Shown here in pieces: positions 43,527 through 54,103 of a DNA stretch of 64,000 nucleotides (position 1 is the first letter of the stretch; every line of letters starts with the position of its first letter). This DNA comes from Agromyces sp. Marseille-P2726 (GTDB lineage: Bacteria; Actinomycetota; Actinomycetes; Actinomycetales; Microbacteriaceae). The notes beneath the pieces are model-generated. The model did not search any database. It saw only the letters and a program-made list of their open reading frames with translations, and had not been told where the DNA came from. The DNA lies in assembly GCF_902809835.1 (NCBI RefSeq), contig NZ_CADDWM010000014.1, forward strand, positions 310,001-374,000, written 5' to 3'. The translations under genes were made by a program, and so were the position numbers.

Positions 43527-43540
43527 CGCCCACGGCGAAC
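43527..43540 (+). promoter_or_regulatory. Putative ClgR-type operator upstream of clpC
   Basis: CGCCCACGGCGAAC fits the core CGCYNANRGCG plus flanking bases of the ClgR box as I recall it from Corynebacterium and Streptomyces, where ClgR activates clp genes. It lies 81 bases upstream of the clpC ATG. The flanking WNNW part of the consensus is not matched, so this is tentative. Confidence 0.4.
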
Positions 43541-43620
43541 ACACGCGCATCCGCCATCGGGAGTGTTTACGCTCGATGTATCGACGCCCCCCATCGAGCC
43601 GGCGCCGTGAGGAGTTGAGC

Positions 43621-46149
<2,529 letters not shown>

Positions 46150-46159
46150 CGAACGCTCG

Positions 46160-46199
46160 CGAAGGGGCGGATGCCGCGGCATCCGCCCCTTCGTCGTTT
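46160..46199 (+). terminator. Hairpin terminator after clpC
   Basis: CGAAGGGGCGGATGCC (46160-46175) and GGCATCCGCCCCTTCG (46178-46193) pair perfectly over 16 bases, followed by TCGTTTC. It starts 11 bases after the clpC stop. The T-run is weak, as is common in actinobacteria. The apex contains the recurrent 9-base word in both orientations. Confidence 0.65.
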
Positions 46200-46330
46200 C
46201 CGCTGTTCTCGCGTTCGTGTCGCCGGATTCGGGGATTCTCGCGAAATGCCGCGCGGAGGGCGCCCCCAACCCGCGTGTCGCGGGAATCCTCGAATACGGC
46301 AACAGCGGAGCGCCGGAATACGATTGGCGG

Positions 46331-46834
46331 GTGACCGACTTCAGGGTGCGCCGCGCGCGCACCAGCGACGTGCGCCGGATCCTCGAGATCGTGGACCCGC
46401 TCGTGACGCGGCGGATCCTGCTCGGCAAGGAGCGCGTCGACCTCTACGGATCGGTGCAGGAGTTCCGCGTTGCCGAGACATCCCAGGGGCACGTCGTCGG
46501 TGCCGGCGCACTGCACGTGATGTGGGAGGACCTCGGCGAGGTGCGCACGCTCGCCGTCGATGACGAATGGCTCGGCCGGGGCGTCGGGCACGCGTTGCTC
46601 GAAGAGCTCGAGCGCGAGGCGCGCGACCTCGGACTGAGCCGGTTGTTCTGCCTCACCTTCGAGGTCGAGTTCTTCGGTCGGCACGGCTTCGAGGACATGG
46701 GCGACGAGACGGTGGATCCCGAGGTGTACGCCGAGCTCGTGCGCTCGCACGACGAGGGGGTCGCCGAGTTCCTCGACCTTGCTCGGGTGAAGCAGAACAC
46801 GCTCGGCAACACCCGCATGCTGAAGCTTCTCTGA
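46331..46834 (+). CDS. Amino-acid N-acetyltransferase (stand-alone N-acetylglutamate synthase)
   Basis: A 167-residue GNAT protein. It matches from memory the Mycobacterium tuberculosis Rv2747 type of N-acetylglutamate synthase: FRVRRARTSDVRRI at the start, LYGSVQEFRVAE, VVGAGALHVMWEDLGEVRTLAV, the acetyl-CoA loop LGRGVGHALLEEL and the C-terminal NTLGNTRMLKLL. It would make N-acetylglutamate for arginine synthesis from acetyl-CoA and glutamate (or glutamine). The GTG start follows GGCGG; no other arginine gene is nearby. Confidence 0.88.
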   Translation: MTDFRVRRARTSDVRRILEIVDPLVTRRILLGKERVDLYGSVQEFRVAETSQGHVVGAGALHVMWEDLGEVRTLAVDDEWLGRGVGHALLEELEREARDLGLSRLFCLTFEVEFFGRHGFEDMGDETVDPEVYAELVRSHDEGVAEFLDLARVKQNTLGNTRMLKLL

Positions 46835-46897
46835 GCGTCGCTCCGGCACGCCGGGCGGATGCCGCGAGCGACGGCACCCCCGCCGTACCCTGTGCAC

Positions 46898-47566
46898 ATG
46901 TCGACGAACTCCGCACCGGCACGGCGGCATCCGCCGCACGTGTACCGGCGGCGTCGGTTGATGGTGCTCCTCGGACTCGTCGGGGTCATCGTCGCGATCG
47001 TGCTCGTCATCGTTCGCCCGGGCGCGAGCCAGGGCGAGGAACCGAGTGCCGCGAGCACGACACCCGCCACGGAGCGCGCGACCGTCGAGACCGGGACTCC
47101 GACTCCGACCGCAACGCCGACGCCGACCGCACCGCCGTCCGAGCCGGCGGCCGCTGACGGAGACCCGTGCTCGCCCGAGCAGGTGACCGTCGAAGCGATC
47201 ACCGACAAGTCGATCTACGAGGCGGGCGAGCAGCCGCAGCTCTCGGTGACCATCACGAACACCGGTACGAACGTGTGCGTCCTGAACGCGGGCACGAAGG
47301 TGCAGGCGTTCACGATCACGAGCGGCTCGGAGGTCTACTGGCGCTCCACCGACTGCCAGGTCGATCCCGTCGACGCAGAGGTGTCGTTGGCGCCGGGAAC
47401 GCCGATCAGCTCGACCGTGCCGATCGTGTGGGATCGCACCCGCTCGGGCGTCGACACGTGCGGGGGACCACGCGAGGCGGTTCCCGCGGGTGGTGCTTCG
47501 TACCACCTCTCGGTCTCCGTTGACGGATTCGAGTCGGAGTCGAGCAAGCAGTTCCTCGTGTATTGA
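46898..47566 (+). CDS. Hypothetical membrane-anchored extracellular protein
   Basis: A 222-residue protein. A basic N-terminus is followed by one transmembrane segment (about 21-40, LMVLLGLVGVIVAIVLVIV), a Thr/Pro-rich linker with a TPTPTATPTPT run, and a C-terminal beta-sandwich-like domain with SIYEAGEQPQLSVTITNTG. Cysteines (about residues 87, 127, 149 and 170) may form two disulfides. It faces the outside. The ATG at 46898 is preferred to an upstream in-frame ATG without a binding site. No function can be named. Confidence 0.75.
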   Translation: MSTNSAPARRHPPHVYRRRRLMVLLGLVGVIVAIVLVIVRPGASQGEEPSAASTTPATERATVETGTPTPTATPTPTAPPSEPAAADGDPCSPEQVTVEAITDKSIYEAGEQPQLSVTITNTGTNVCVLNAGTKVQAFTITSGSEVYWRSTDCQVDPVDAEVSLAPGTPISSTVPIVWDRTRSGVDTCGGPREAVPAGGASYHLSVSVDGFESESSKQFLVY

Positions 47567-47639
47567 GCCCGCCTACCCGCTTTCGACACTCGGCGCAAGA
47601 GCGTGCCTCGTACGACCGCTGAGCAGTACGTTCACGACC

Positions 47640-47723
47640 ATGAGGATCGTCTTCACTTCCTGGCTCGTGGTGATCGCGGCCGGTCTCGTCTACATGCTCG
47701 CCATCGGATTGCTGGGGCGGTGA
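47640..47723 (+). CDS. Tiny 27-residue membrane peptide
   Basis: ATG at 47640 opens a 27-residue frame: MRIVFTSWLVVIAAGLVYML, then AIGLLGR. It is one complete transmembrane helix with a basic residue at each end. Its stop overlaps an in-frame GTG of the next gene as GTGA, an arrangement that suggests coupled expression. No strong Shine-Dalgarno sequence is seen. It could be a real small protein partnering the DUF6766-like protein, or merely a leader. Confidence 0.5.
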   Translation: MRIVFTSWLVVIAAGLVYMLAIGLLGR

Positions 47724-47728
47724 TCGGG

Positions 47729-48400
47729 ATGCGTCTTCGTCAGCACGGCTTGAGCATCGCGTTCGGACTGATCTTCGCGCTCGCCCTGATCGGGCAGTCG
47801 GTCGCGGGCCTCTTCGAGTACAACGAGCGACAGCTGTCGCACGGGTCATCGCCCGTGACCTGGATCGAGTTCGTCACGTCGTCGGACTTCGTGGTCGACG
47901 TCGCCGAGAACTGGCAGTCGGAGTACCTGCAGTTCGCCCTCTTCATCCTCGCCACGATCTGGCTCGTGCAGAAGGGATCGCCCGAGTCGAAGAAGCCCGG
48001 TGACGAGGGGCTCGGCACCGACGAGGAGCAGCTGGTGCTGGAGCACGCTCGCGAGGACTCCCCGAAGTGGGCGAAGGTGCGCGGCTGGCGGCATACGCTG
48101 TTCTCCAACTCGCTCCTGCTCGTGATGGGCGCGATCTTCCTCCTGTCGTGGCTCGCGCAGTCCATCTCGGGAATGACCGTGTTCAACGAGGAGCAGCTCG
48201 AGCACGGGCAAGAGGTGATCACCTGGGGCGAGTACCTCATCTCCGCCGACTTCTGGAACCGCACCCTGCAGAACTGGCAGTCGGAGTTCCTCGCCGTCGG
48301 CAGCATGATCGCGCTGTCGATCTACCTGCGGCAGCGTGGGTCGTCGGAGTCGAAGCCGGTGGGTGCACCGCACCACACGAGCTCGCTCGAGTCCGAGTGA
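47729..48400 (+). CDS. DUF6766-like membrane protein with internal duplication
   Basis: A 223-residue membrane protein made of two similar halves. The first has IGQSVAGLFEYNERQLSHG, then FVVDVAENWQSEYLQF and RGSPESK-like KGSPESK; the second repeats LAQSISGMTVFNEEQLEHG, TLQNWQSEFLAV and RGSSESK. Each half has two hydrophobic helices, giving four in all. Small proteins of this type occur in many actinobacteria (I recall DUF6766). ATG at 47729 is used; GTG at 47720, overlapping the small peptide gene, is possible. Function is unknown. Confidence 0.78.
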   Translation: MRLRQHGLSIAFGLIFALALIGQSVAGLFEYNERQLSHGSSPVTWIEFVTSSDFVVDVAENWQSEYLQFALFILATIWLVQKGSPESKKPGDEGLGTDEEQLVLEHAREDSPKWAKVRGWRHTLFSNSLLLVMGAIFLLSWLAQSISGMTVFNEEQLEHGQEVITWGEYLISADFWNRTLQNWQSEFLAVGSMIALSIYLRQRGSSESKPVGAPHHTSSLESE

Positions 48401-48421
48401 TGGTCGGATGCCGGTGGCCGC

Positions 48422-49195
48422 TCACCCGCGCGGAGCTCGGCCGTGCACCGCGGTGAACGCGATGGTCTGCGTCCACCACTCCGGGTCCTTGCAGTGGGCC
48501 AGGAAGGCCTCGATCGAAGGCTGGTCCACGCGACCCGAACCGATGAGCTTGTCCTGCAGTTCGGTGACCGTGTCGACCCAGTAGGTCGCCCAGTCCGACC
48601 CGCCACGGTACACCGCGGTCTCCGCGGTTCCCGCGACCTCCTCCAGTCCGAGCGCCGCCAGGCGCGGAGCGAGCGTGCGACCGATGTGGTAGTCGATGCC
48701 CGCATCCCGCGACCACGCGAGCCAGCCGTTCCAGAACTCCCGCACGACGGGCGGTTCGGCGATGTTCACGGGGAGGAAGTCGGGTTCGATGAGCAGGATG
48801 GCGCCGCCGGGCGCCATCGACGCCACGAGGTTTCGCACCGCCGCGTTGGCGTCCGCGACATGGTGGAGCACGGCCCGCGCCGTCACGAGGTCGAACGTTC
48901 CAGCATCGATGGGGCCCGAGACGATATCGGCCTGCCGAAGTTCGAGGTTCGGGGCGCGAACGTCGACGAGCGACAGGTCGAGGTCGTCGGCCACGGCCAG
49001 CCCGTCGGGCGCGACCCGCTCTGCGAGCCACGCCGAGATCGAGCCGTTGCCGCATCCGACCTCGAGGGTGCGGTCGCCGGGCGTGACGCCGAGGTGCTCG
49101 AGGTGGCGCCGGTGCATCGGATCGAGGAGGCGCGACATCAGCGCCAACCTCGACCGCTCGCCGTCGAGGCGGTGGTCCAGGACGTACTCGGCCAT
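48422..49195 (-). CDS. Class I SAM-dependent methyltransferase
   Basis: A 257-residue methyltransferase. Motif I is LEVGCGNGSIS near residues 44-54, the acidic ribose-binding residue follows in VADDLDLSLV, and motif IV-like FDLVTARAVLHHV lies at about 104. The C-terminal half is a substrate cap with several tryptophans, as in UbiE/Coq5-like or secondary-metabolite methyltransferases. It stands alone between two plus-strand genes. The acceptor cannot be named. Confidence 0.85.
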   Translation of the reverse strand: MAEYVLDHRLDGERSRLALMSRLLDPMHRRHLEHLGVTPGDRTLEVGCGNGSISAWLAERVAPDGLAVADDLDLSLVDVRAPNLELRQADIVSGPIDAGTFDLVTARAVLHHVADANAAVRNLVASMAPGGAILLIEPDFLPVNIAEPPVVREFWNGWLAWSRDAGIDYHIGRTLAPRLAALGLEEVAGTAETAVYRGGSDWATYWVDTVTELQDKLIGSGRVDQPSIEAFLAHCKDPEWWTQTIAFTAVHGRAPRG

Positions 49196-49288
49196 GGTTC
49201 CTGCATCCTACGTGCGGGCCGCTGGGCCGCACCAGCACGGCCCCAGCGGTCGCCACGGCAAGCGGCATCGACTCGATACGCTGGGGAG

Positions 49289-49699
49289 ATGGCGCAGCGC
49301 AAGAGATCGAGCAAGCCCGCTGAACCCCTGGTCTTCCGGTCGCAGGCCCTCGCCGAAGCACTCGAACGCCAGGATGTCGCGGCGGTCGCGCTGGCGCTCC
49401 GGCACGGCAACACCGTGGTGCCGCTCGTGAAGCCGGGCCCGCGAGATCGGCCGCTCGACGGCGGAGAGGTGTGGACGTATCGCGACCCGAAGACCGGTGA
49501 GGTAGCGCTGCTGCTGTTCAGCGACGCCGCGAACAAGCCCGCGAACCTGCCCCCGGCGGTGGGCTTGCAGAGCCCCGAGTGGCTGCGCACGTTCCTCCGG
49601 CGCTACGAGTCGACGATCACGACCGTGTTCCTCGACATCGCCGGCCCGCACCCCATGCAGGCGTCGCCGACCGAACTGCTGAAGGCGCTCGAGGCGTAG
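49289..49699 (+). CDS. SseB-like hypothetical protein
   Basis: A 136-residue protein. A basic N-terminal tail (MAQRKRSSKP) precedes a domain resembling SseB: VVPLVKPGPRDRP, GEVALLLFSDAANKPANLP and PTELLKALEA at the end. SseB-type proteins are poorly characterised. GGGGAG directly abuts the ATG. It converges on radA with 25 bases between stops. The assignment is tentative. Confidence 0.65.
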   Translation: MAQRKRSSKPAEPLVFRSQALAEALERQDVAAVALALRHGNTVVPLVKPGPRDRPLDGGEVWTYRDPKTGEVALLLFSDAANKPANLPPAVGLQSPEWLRTFLRRYESTITTVFLDIAGPHPMQASPTELLKALEA

Positions 49700-49724
49700 G
49701 CCCGCACGCCGCACCGGGTCGGCG

Positions 49725-51089
49725 TCAGAACGCCGCGTCGAGTTCGCGCTCGCGGCTCGGCATCGCGGCCGTCATGGCGCGCTCGACCGCGGCGTGCACA
49801 CTGCCGGACTCGACATCGAGGATCGTCGAGTACCCGAGCCGGCGTGCTTCGCTGCGGCGCTGCGTCGCCGAGGTGACGGGGCGCACCTCGCCGGCGAGGC
49901 TGATCTCGCCGAACGCGGCCAGTTCGTGGGGGATCGCACGATCGCGCATGGCCGACGCGATGGCCACGGCGATGGCGAGATCGGCCCCGGGTTCGACGAG
50001 CCGCACGCCGCCGACGGTCGACACGTACACATCGTGATCGCCGAGCTTGGGGAGGTTGGCCCGCCGTTCGAGCACCGCGATGATCATGGCGACCCGAGAC
50101 GGGTCGACCCCGTTCACGACGCGCCGTGGCTGCGGCGCCTTCGTGCCCACGACGAGCGCCTGCACCTCGACCGGGAGGGCGCGCCGCCCCTCGAGCGCCA
50201 CCGTGACACAGGTGCCGCTCACAGCGGTGCGCGAGCGGCTGAGGAACAGGCCCGAGGGATCGGGCACCTCGACGATGCCGTCGCCGGTCATCTCGAAGCA
50301 TCCGACCTCGTCGGTGGGACCGAACCGGTTCTTCAGCGCTCGGATGAACCGGAGCGCCGTCTGCCGGTCGCCCTCGAACTGGCAGACCACGTCGACGAGG
50401 TGCTCGAGCAGGCGAGGGCCGGCGATCGAGCCGTCTTTCGTGACGTGCCCGACCAGGAGCACGGGCAGGTGCCGCTCTTTCGCCACACGGATGAGCGTCG
50501 AGGCGACTTCGCGCACCTGGCTCGGTTGACCGGGAAGCCCGTCGGACAGGGAGCTCGACACGGTCTGGACCGAGTCGACGATGAGCAGTTCGGGGGAGAC
50601 CTGGTCGACCTGCCCGAGGATCGTGGCGAGATCGGTCTCGGCGGCGAGATAGAGCTCGTCGTGCAGCGCGCCCGTGCGCCCGGCTCGGAGACGGACCTGG
50701 GCCGTCGACTCCTCGGCGCTGACGTAGAGCACGCGCCGGCCCGTGGCCGCCACGCGAGCCGCGACCTCGAGCAGCAGCGTCGACTTGCCCACGCCGGGCT
50801 CGCCCGAGAGCAGGATCGCTGCGCCGGCCACGATGCCGCCGCCGAGCACGCGGTCGAACTCGCCGATGCCGCTCGGCCGGTGTGCCGTGGACCCGGATTC
50901 GATCTGGCCGATCGGCCGTGCCGCCCGCGTCGCGCTGGGTGCGACCGCATGCAGCGACCGCACGATGCCGGTCTGTTCGCCGGCATCGACCACCGTGCCC
51001 CACTGCTGGCATTCGGCGCAGCGGCCGACCCATTTCACGGTGCTCCACCCGCACTCGGTGCATCGGAATGCGGAGGTGGGCCTGGCCAT
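49725..51089 (-). CDS. radA: DNA repair protein RadA
   Basis: A 454-residue RecA-like branch-migration protein. An N-terminal C4 zinc finger (Cys10, 13, 24, 27) precedes the ATPase with Walker A GEPGVGKS at 96-103, the RadA-specific KNRFG at 254-258, and a C-terminal Lon-like domain with DLAIAVAIASA. It acts in recombinational repair and fork restart. A gene for an SGNH hydrolase follows upstream on the same strand, nine bases away. Confidence 0.96.
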   Translation of the reverse strand: MARPTSAFRCTECGWSTVKWVGRCAECQQWGTVVDAGEQTGIVRSLHAVAPSATRAARPIGQIESGSTAHRPSGIGEFDRVLGGGIVAGAAILLSGEPGVGKSTLLLEVAARVAATGRRVLYVSAEESTAQVRLRAGRTGALHDELYLAAETDLATILGQVDQVSPELLIVDSVQTVSSSLSDGLPGQPSQVREVASTLIRVAKERHLPVLLVGHVTKDGSIAGPRLLEHLVDVVCQFEGDRQTALRFIRALKNRFGPTDEVGCFEMTGDGIVEVPDPSGLFLSRSRTAVSGTCVTVALEGRRALPVEVQALVVGTKAPQPRRVVNGVDPSRVAMIIAVLERRANLPKLGDHDVYVSTVGGVRLVEPGADLAIAVAIASAMRDRAIPHELAAFGEISLAGEVRPVTSATQRRSEARRLGYSTILDVESGSVHAAVERAMTAAMPSRERELDAAF

Positions 51090-51098
51090 GTCCCGAGC

Positions 51099-51902
51099 TT
51101 AGGCGGCGCCCACGACATCGGCGGGCGCGACATCCGGTGTCTCGAACCGCTCGACCAGCTGGGCGGCGAGCGACGGGGCGAACGCGTCGGCCCACACCCG
51201 GTATCCGTGGTCGTTGGGGTGGAACAGGTCGATCGCGAACTGCGTCATCATGCCGCGGATGCCCTGGTGCTTGGTCTCGGCGTGCAAGGGCACGACGGTC
51301 AGGCCATGCTCGGCCGCAACGCTCCGCACGATGCGGTTCGCCACGGCGACCTTGCGCTCGTTGCGCGGGAAGTAGAAGTACGGCAGATCGGCGACGAGTG
51401 CGTACGGCGGCAGGGCGGCGAAGATCTGGCGGATGCCGCGCTCGAACAGCACCGGATCCCACAGGGCGATGTCGTTCGCGCCGATGGCGACCGTGACGAT
51501 GTCGGGCCGGAGCTTCACGAACCTCGGCAGCTGGTCGCGCACGGCGAGTTCGACCGTCGCGCCCGAGACGCTGAGATTGACGACGCGCACTGTGCGACCC
51601 GTGACCGCGCGGATCTCATCGGCGAGCACGCCCACGTAACTGCGGTTCGGCGCGCTGGCGCCGATTCCCTGCGCCGCGCTGTCGCCGATGGCGACGTAGA
51701 GCAGGTCGCCCTTCTCCTTCGCGTGATCACGCCACCACTTCGAGTGGATCGGCAGCGTCTCATTCAGCACGAGCGAGTTGGCGGTGAGCCGGGCCTGGAA
51801 TCTGCGCCATCCGATGACGGATGCCGCGGCGGCCGTTACAACGCCGACGGCCGTCACCGCCAGGCGGCTCGCCCAGCGGGAGGGTCGGGAAGAACGCGGC
51901 AC
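51099..51902 (-). CDS. SGNH/GDSL-type hydrolase, membrane anchored
   Basis: A 267-residue protein. One N-terminal hydrophobic segment (about 12-30) would export or anchor it. The GDSL motif is YVAIGDSAAQG with the nucleophilic Ser near residue 74; Gly and Asn of blocks II and III are in SVSGA and IGAND, and the Asp-His pair is in DLFHPNDHG. SGNH enzymes remove acyl or acetyl groups from lipids or cell-wall sugars. The start is GTG at 51902. Its stop is just ahead of radA, so the two may share a message. Confidence 0.86.
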   Translation of the reverse strand: MPRSSRPSRWASRLAVTAVGVVTAAAASVIGWRRFQARLTANSLVLNETLPIHSKWWRDHAKEKGDLLYVAIGDSAAQGIGASAPNRSYVGVLADEIRAVTGRTVRVVNLSVSGATVELAVRDQLPRFVKLRPDIVTVAIGANDIALWDPVLFERGIRQIFAALPPYALVADLPYFYFPRNERKVAVANRIVRSVAAEHGLTVVPLHAETKHQGIRGMMTQFAIDLFHPNDHGYRVWADAFAPSLAAQLVERFETPDVAPADVVGAA

Positions 51903-52024
51903 GACGCAGAGAGTATGACCGTGTGCTGGATGTCGGCTGAACGAGGGCGGTGAGGTGCGGCATCCGGCCCGAAGCGAGTTGGACCGTTTTGGTGCTCACC
52001 CCGGCGTCGTCTAAGATCGTCAGC

Positions 52025-52112
52025 GGTGACGTGTCCGAGCGGCCGAAGGTGCAACTCTCGAAAAGTTGTGTAGGGAAACCTACCGTGGGTTCAAATCCCA
52101 CCGTCACCGCCA
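52025..52112 (+). tRNA. tRNA-Ser (CGA)
   Basis: A class II tRNA with a long variable arm. The acceptor stem pairs GGTGACG with CGTCACC perfectly, discriminator G, and the 3' CCA is encoded. The anticodon arm CAACT-CTCGAAA-AGTTG gives anticodon CGA, reading UCG. The variable arm is TGTAGGGAAACCTACC-like and the T arm is GTGGGTTCAAATCCCAC. A long terminator follows directly. Confidence 0.96.
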
Positions 52113-52115
52113 GAG

Positions 52116-52162
52116 AAACCCCCCGGACCCCGCAGACTCCAGCGGGGTCCGGGGGGTTTCGT
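52116..52162 (+). terminator. Strong terminator after tRNA-Ser, probably bidirectional
   Basis: Eighteen perfectly paired bases (52116-52133 with 52142-52159; arm AAACCCCCCGGACCCCGC) surround an 8-base loop and end in TTTCGT. It begins four bases after the encoded CCA of tRNA-Ser. The minus-strand flavoprotein stop is at 52162 and the arm ends in AAA/TTT on both sides, so it can end both transcripts. Confidence 0.85.
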
Positions 52163-53484
52163 CATGCTGGCTCCTCCAAGCAGGAAGTGCTGCCCTGAAG
52201 GCTCGAGGAACACACACCGGTCGCCGGCAGGACGAGCTCGACGTCGGACGCAGCGGCAAGGTCGCCCGCGATCCACGCGGTGATCGAGCGGACCTGCTCG
52301 TAACCGGTCGCGAGCAGGAACGTGGGCGCCCGCCCGTAGCTCTTCATGCCGGCCAGGAAGAACGCCGGTTCGGGGTGCTCGAGCTCGGCGAACCCGTGCG
52401 GCTCGACGGTGCCGCACGTGTGGACGTTGGGGTCGATGAGCGGTGCGAGGCGCCGGGGGGCTTCGACGATCTCGTCGAGCTCGAGGCGGATCTCCCGCAG
52501 CATCTCGAGGTTCGGGCGGAATCCGGTGGCGTTCACCACGACGTCCGTGTCGTACTGCACCGGCTCTCCACCTGATGCACCGTACAGTCGGACGCCGTCG
52601 GCGGTGCGACCCAGTCGGGTGATCTCGAAGCGATCCACGACGTCGATTCGACCTGCTGCGACGTACTGGTCGACACGCCGGCCGATGGTGGCCCGGGCGA
52701 TCAGTTCGTCGTCATCCGAGGTGGTGACCCGCACCGCGTTGGCAGTGCGGATCAGCCAGGTGACCCGGGTCTGCGGCTCCTGTTCCGCGAGCTCCGCGAG
52801 CGCGAGCAGCGTGTTCGCGGCGGAGTGACCCGCTCCGACCACGGTGGTGTGTCGCCCGGCGAATCGGTTCCGATCGCGACCGAGCACGTCAGGAAGCGCG
52901 TGCGAGACGCGGTCGCTGACGTCAGCCAAGCCGAGCGGAGCCAGCCCCGAGGACGCGAGGCTGTTCGGGGTCTCGTACGTTCCCGAGGCGTCGATGACCG
53001 CGCGAGCCGTGACTTCCTCCACGCCGTCGGGCCCGTGCACGCGGAGCAGGAAAGGCGTCGTCGAGCGGTGCGCGGTGCGGGTGCGGTCCATGCCCTGGCG
53101 GGTGATCGCGTCCACGGTGACACCGGAACGGATCCGGACGGCGATCGGCTCGAGTGCGGCGAGCGGCTCGAGGTACCGCTCCACGAGCTCCCACCCGGTC
53201 GGCAACGCGTCAGGCGAGGGGAGCTCCCATCCCGTCGCTTCGAGGAGGCGGCGGGACACCGGATCGACCACGTGCTTCCACGGCGAGAACAGCCGAGTGT
53301 GCCCCCAGCGGCGGATGCTGCCGGCCACCTGGTCTGCGGCCTCGTAGATCACGAACTCGATGCCACGCTCGACGAGGTTCGCCGCGGCCGCGAGGCCGAT
53401 CGGGCCTGCACCGACGATCGCGACGGGCAGCGTGTCGAGTCTCGGGGAACTCGAACTCCGAACAGCGAGATCGACCAGGGTCAT
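52162..53484 (-). CDS. FAD/NAD(P)-binding oxidoreductase of the arsenic locus (ArsO-like)
   Basis: A 440-residue flavoprotein. The FAD Rossmann motif is AIVGAGPIGLAAAANL near residue 23, the NADP motif VVGAGHSAANTLLAL near 217, and a DVVVNATGFRPN segment near 338, the pattern of flavin monooxygenase-like enzymes. Genes of this kind (called arsO) recur in actinobacterial ars loci. GGAGG precedes the ATG. On the minus strand TTGACA (53551-53546), 17 bases, CAGACT (53528-53523) could be its promoter, overlapped by an ArsR-type operator. The substrate is unproven. Confidence 0.8.
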   Translation of the reverse strand: MTLVDLAVRSSSSPRLDTLPVAIVGAGPIGLAAAANLVERGIEFVIYEAADQVAGSIRRWGHTRLFSPWKHVVDPVSRRLLEATGWELPSPDALPTGWELVERYLEPLAALEPIAVRIRSGVTVDAITRQGMDRTRTAHRSTTPFLLRVHGPDGVEEVTARAVIDASGTYETPNSLASSGLAPLGLADVSDRVSHALPDVLGRDRNRFAGRHTTVVGAGHSAANTLLALAELAEQEPQTRVTWLIRTANAVRVTTSDDDELIARATIGRRVDQYVAAGRIDVVDRFEITRLGRTADGVRLYGASGGEPVQYDTDVVVNATGFRPNLEMLREIRLELDEIVEAPRRLAPLIDPNVHTCGTVEPHGFAELEHPEPAFFLAGMKSYGRAPTFLLATGYEQVRSITAWIAGDLAAASDVELVLPATGVCSSSLQGSTSCLEEPA

Positions 53485-53499
53485 TTCGGCTTGCCTCCA

Positions 53500-53519
53500 A
53501 TATCGATGGACTTCGATGT
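53500..53519. promoter_or_regulatory. ArsR-type operator 1 (upstream of the flavoprotein gene)
   Basis: ATATCGA-TGGACT-TCGATGT is an imperfect 7-N6-7 palindrome located 16 bases upstream of the flavoprotein start, downstream of its candidate -10. The same geometry recurs at 53535 and 54067. Confidence 0.55.
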
Positions 53520-53534
53520 TGAAGTCTGGCGAAG

Positions 53535-53554
53535 ATATTGATGGATGTCAATAT
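53535..53554. promoter_or_regulatory. ArsR-type operator 2
   Basis: ATATTGA-TGGATG-TCAATAT is a perfect 7-N6-7 palindrome. Its centre is 35 bases from operator 1, and it covers the TTGACA -35 element of the minus-strand flavoprotein promoter. Derepression by arsenite-bound ArsR would free this promoter; that step is inferred from the family. Confidence 0.65.
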
Positions 53555-53639
53555 GCGCACCGATCCCCTCCAGGCTCCGTGATCCAGCGTCCACGCTCTA
53601 TGGTTGGTCCGAGATCCCGAAGGTCCGGAAGCGAGTGTC

Positions 53640-54056
53640 ATGTCCGACAGGCCCACCGTCCTCTTCGTCTGCGTGCACAACGCCGGTCGCTCCCAGATGG
53701 CGGCCGGGTACCTGAAGGCCCTCGGCGGCGACCGAGTCGAGGTCCTGTCCGCCGGCTCGGAGCCGAAGGACGAGATCAACCCGGTCGCGGTGCAGGCGAT
53801 GGCCGAGGAGGGCATCGATATCGCCGGCAAGACCCCGAAGCTGCTCACGGTCGATGCGGTGAAGGAGTCCGACGTCGTGGTCACGATGGGCTGCGGCGAC
53901 GCCTGCCCCATCTTCCCGGGCAAGCGCTACGAGGACTGGGAGCTCGATGACCCGGCGGGTCAGGGCATCGAGGCCGTCCGACCCATTCGCAACCAGATCC
54001 GGAAGCACATCGAGCAACTGCTGGCCGAGATCCTCCCGGAAGACGCCAGCGCATGA
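53640..54056 (+). CDS. arsC: Arsenate reductase, low-molecular-weight phosphatase type
   Basis: A 138-residue protein of the LMW protein-tyrosine-phosphatase fold. The P-loop is C11-x5-R17 (CVHNAGRS); Cys85 and Cys89 lie in TMGCGDACP, the resolving-cysteine region of thioredoxin- or mycothiol-linked arsenate reductases, and DWELDDP supplies the general acid. It reduces arsenate to arsenite. GGAAGCGAG precedes the ATG at 53640. The flavoprotein gene is divergent and arsR follows on the same strand after 47 bases. Confidence 0.9.
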   Translation: MSDRPTVLFVCVHNAGRSQMAAGYLKALGGDRVEVLSAGSEPKDEINPVAVQAMAEEGIDIAGKTPKLLTVDAVKESDVVVTMGCGDACPIFPGKRYEDWELDDPAGQGIEAVRPIRNQIRKHIEQLLAEILPEDASA

Positions 54057-54066
54057 CGATTCCCGA

Positions 54067-54097
54067 ATATCGACGCCCGTCGATCAACCGGTAGGAT
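54067..54097 (+). promoter_or_regulatory. ArsR-type operator 3 and leaderless-type arsR promoter
   Basis: ATATCGA-CGCCCG-TCGATCA (54067-54086) repeats the 7-N6-7 form of the other two operators. TAGGAT (54092-54097) is a good -10, ending six bases before the arsR ATG, so the message probably starts at or next to that codon. The operator lies over the -35 position, the usual site for autorepression. Confidence 0.6.
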
Positions 54098-54103
54098 CGA
54101 AGC

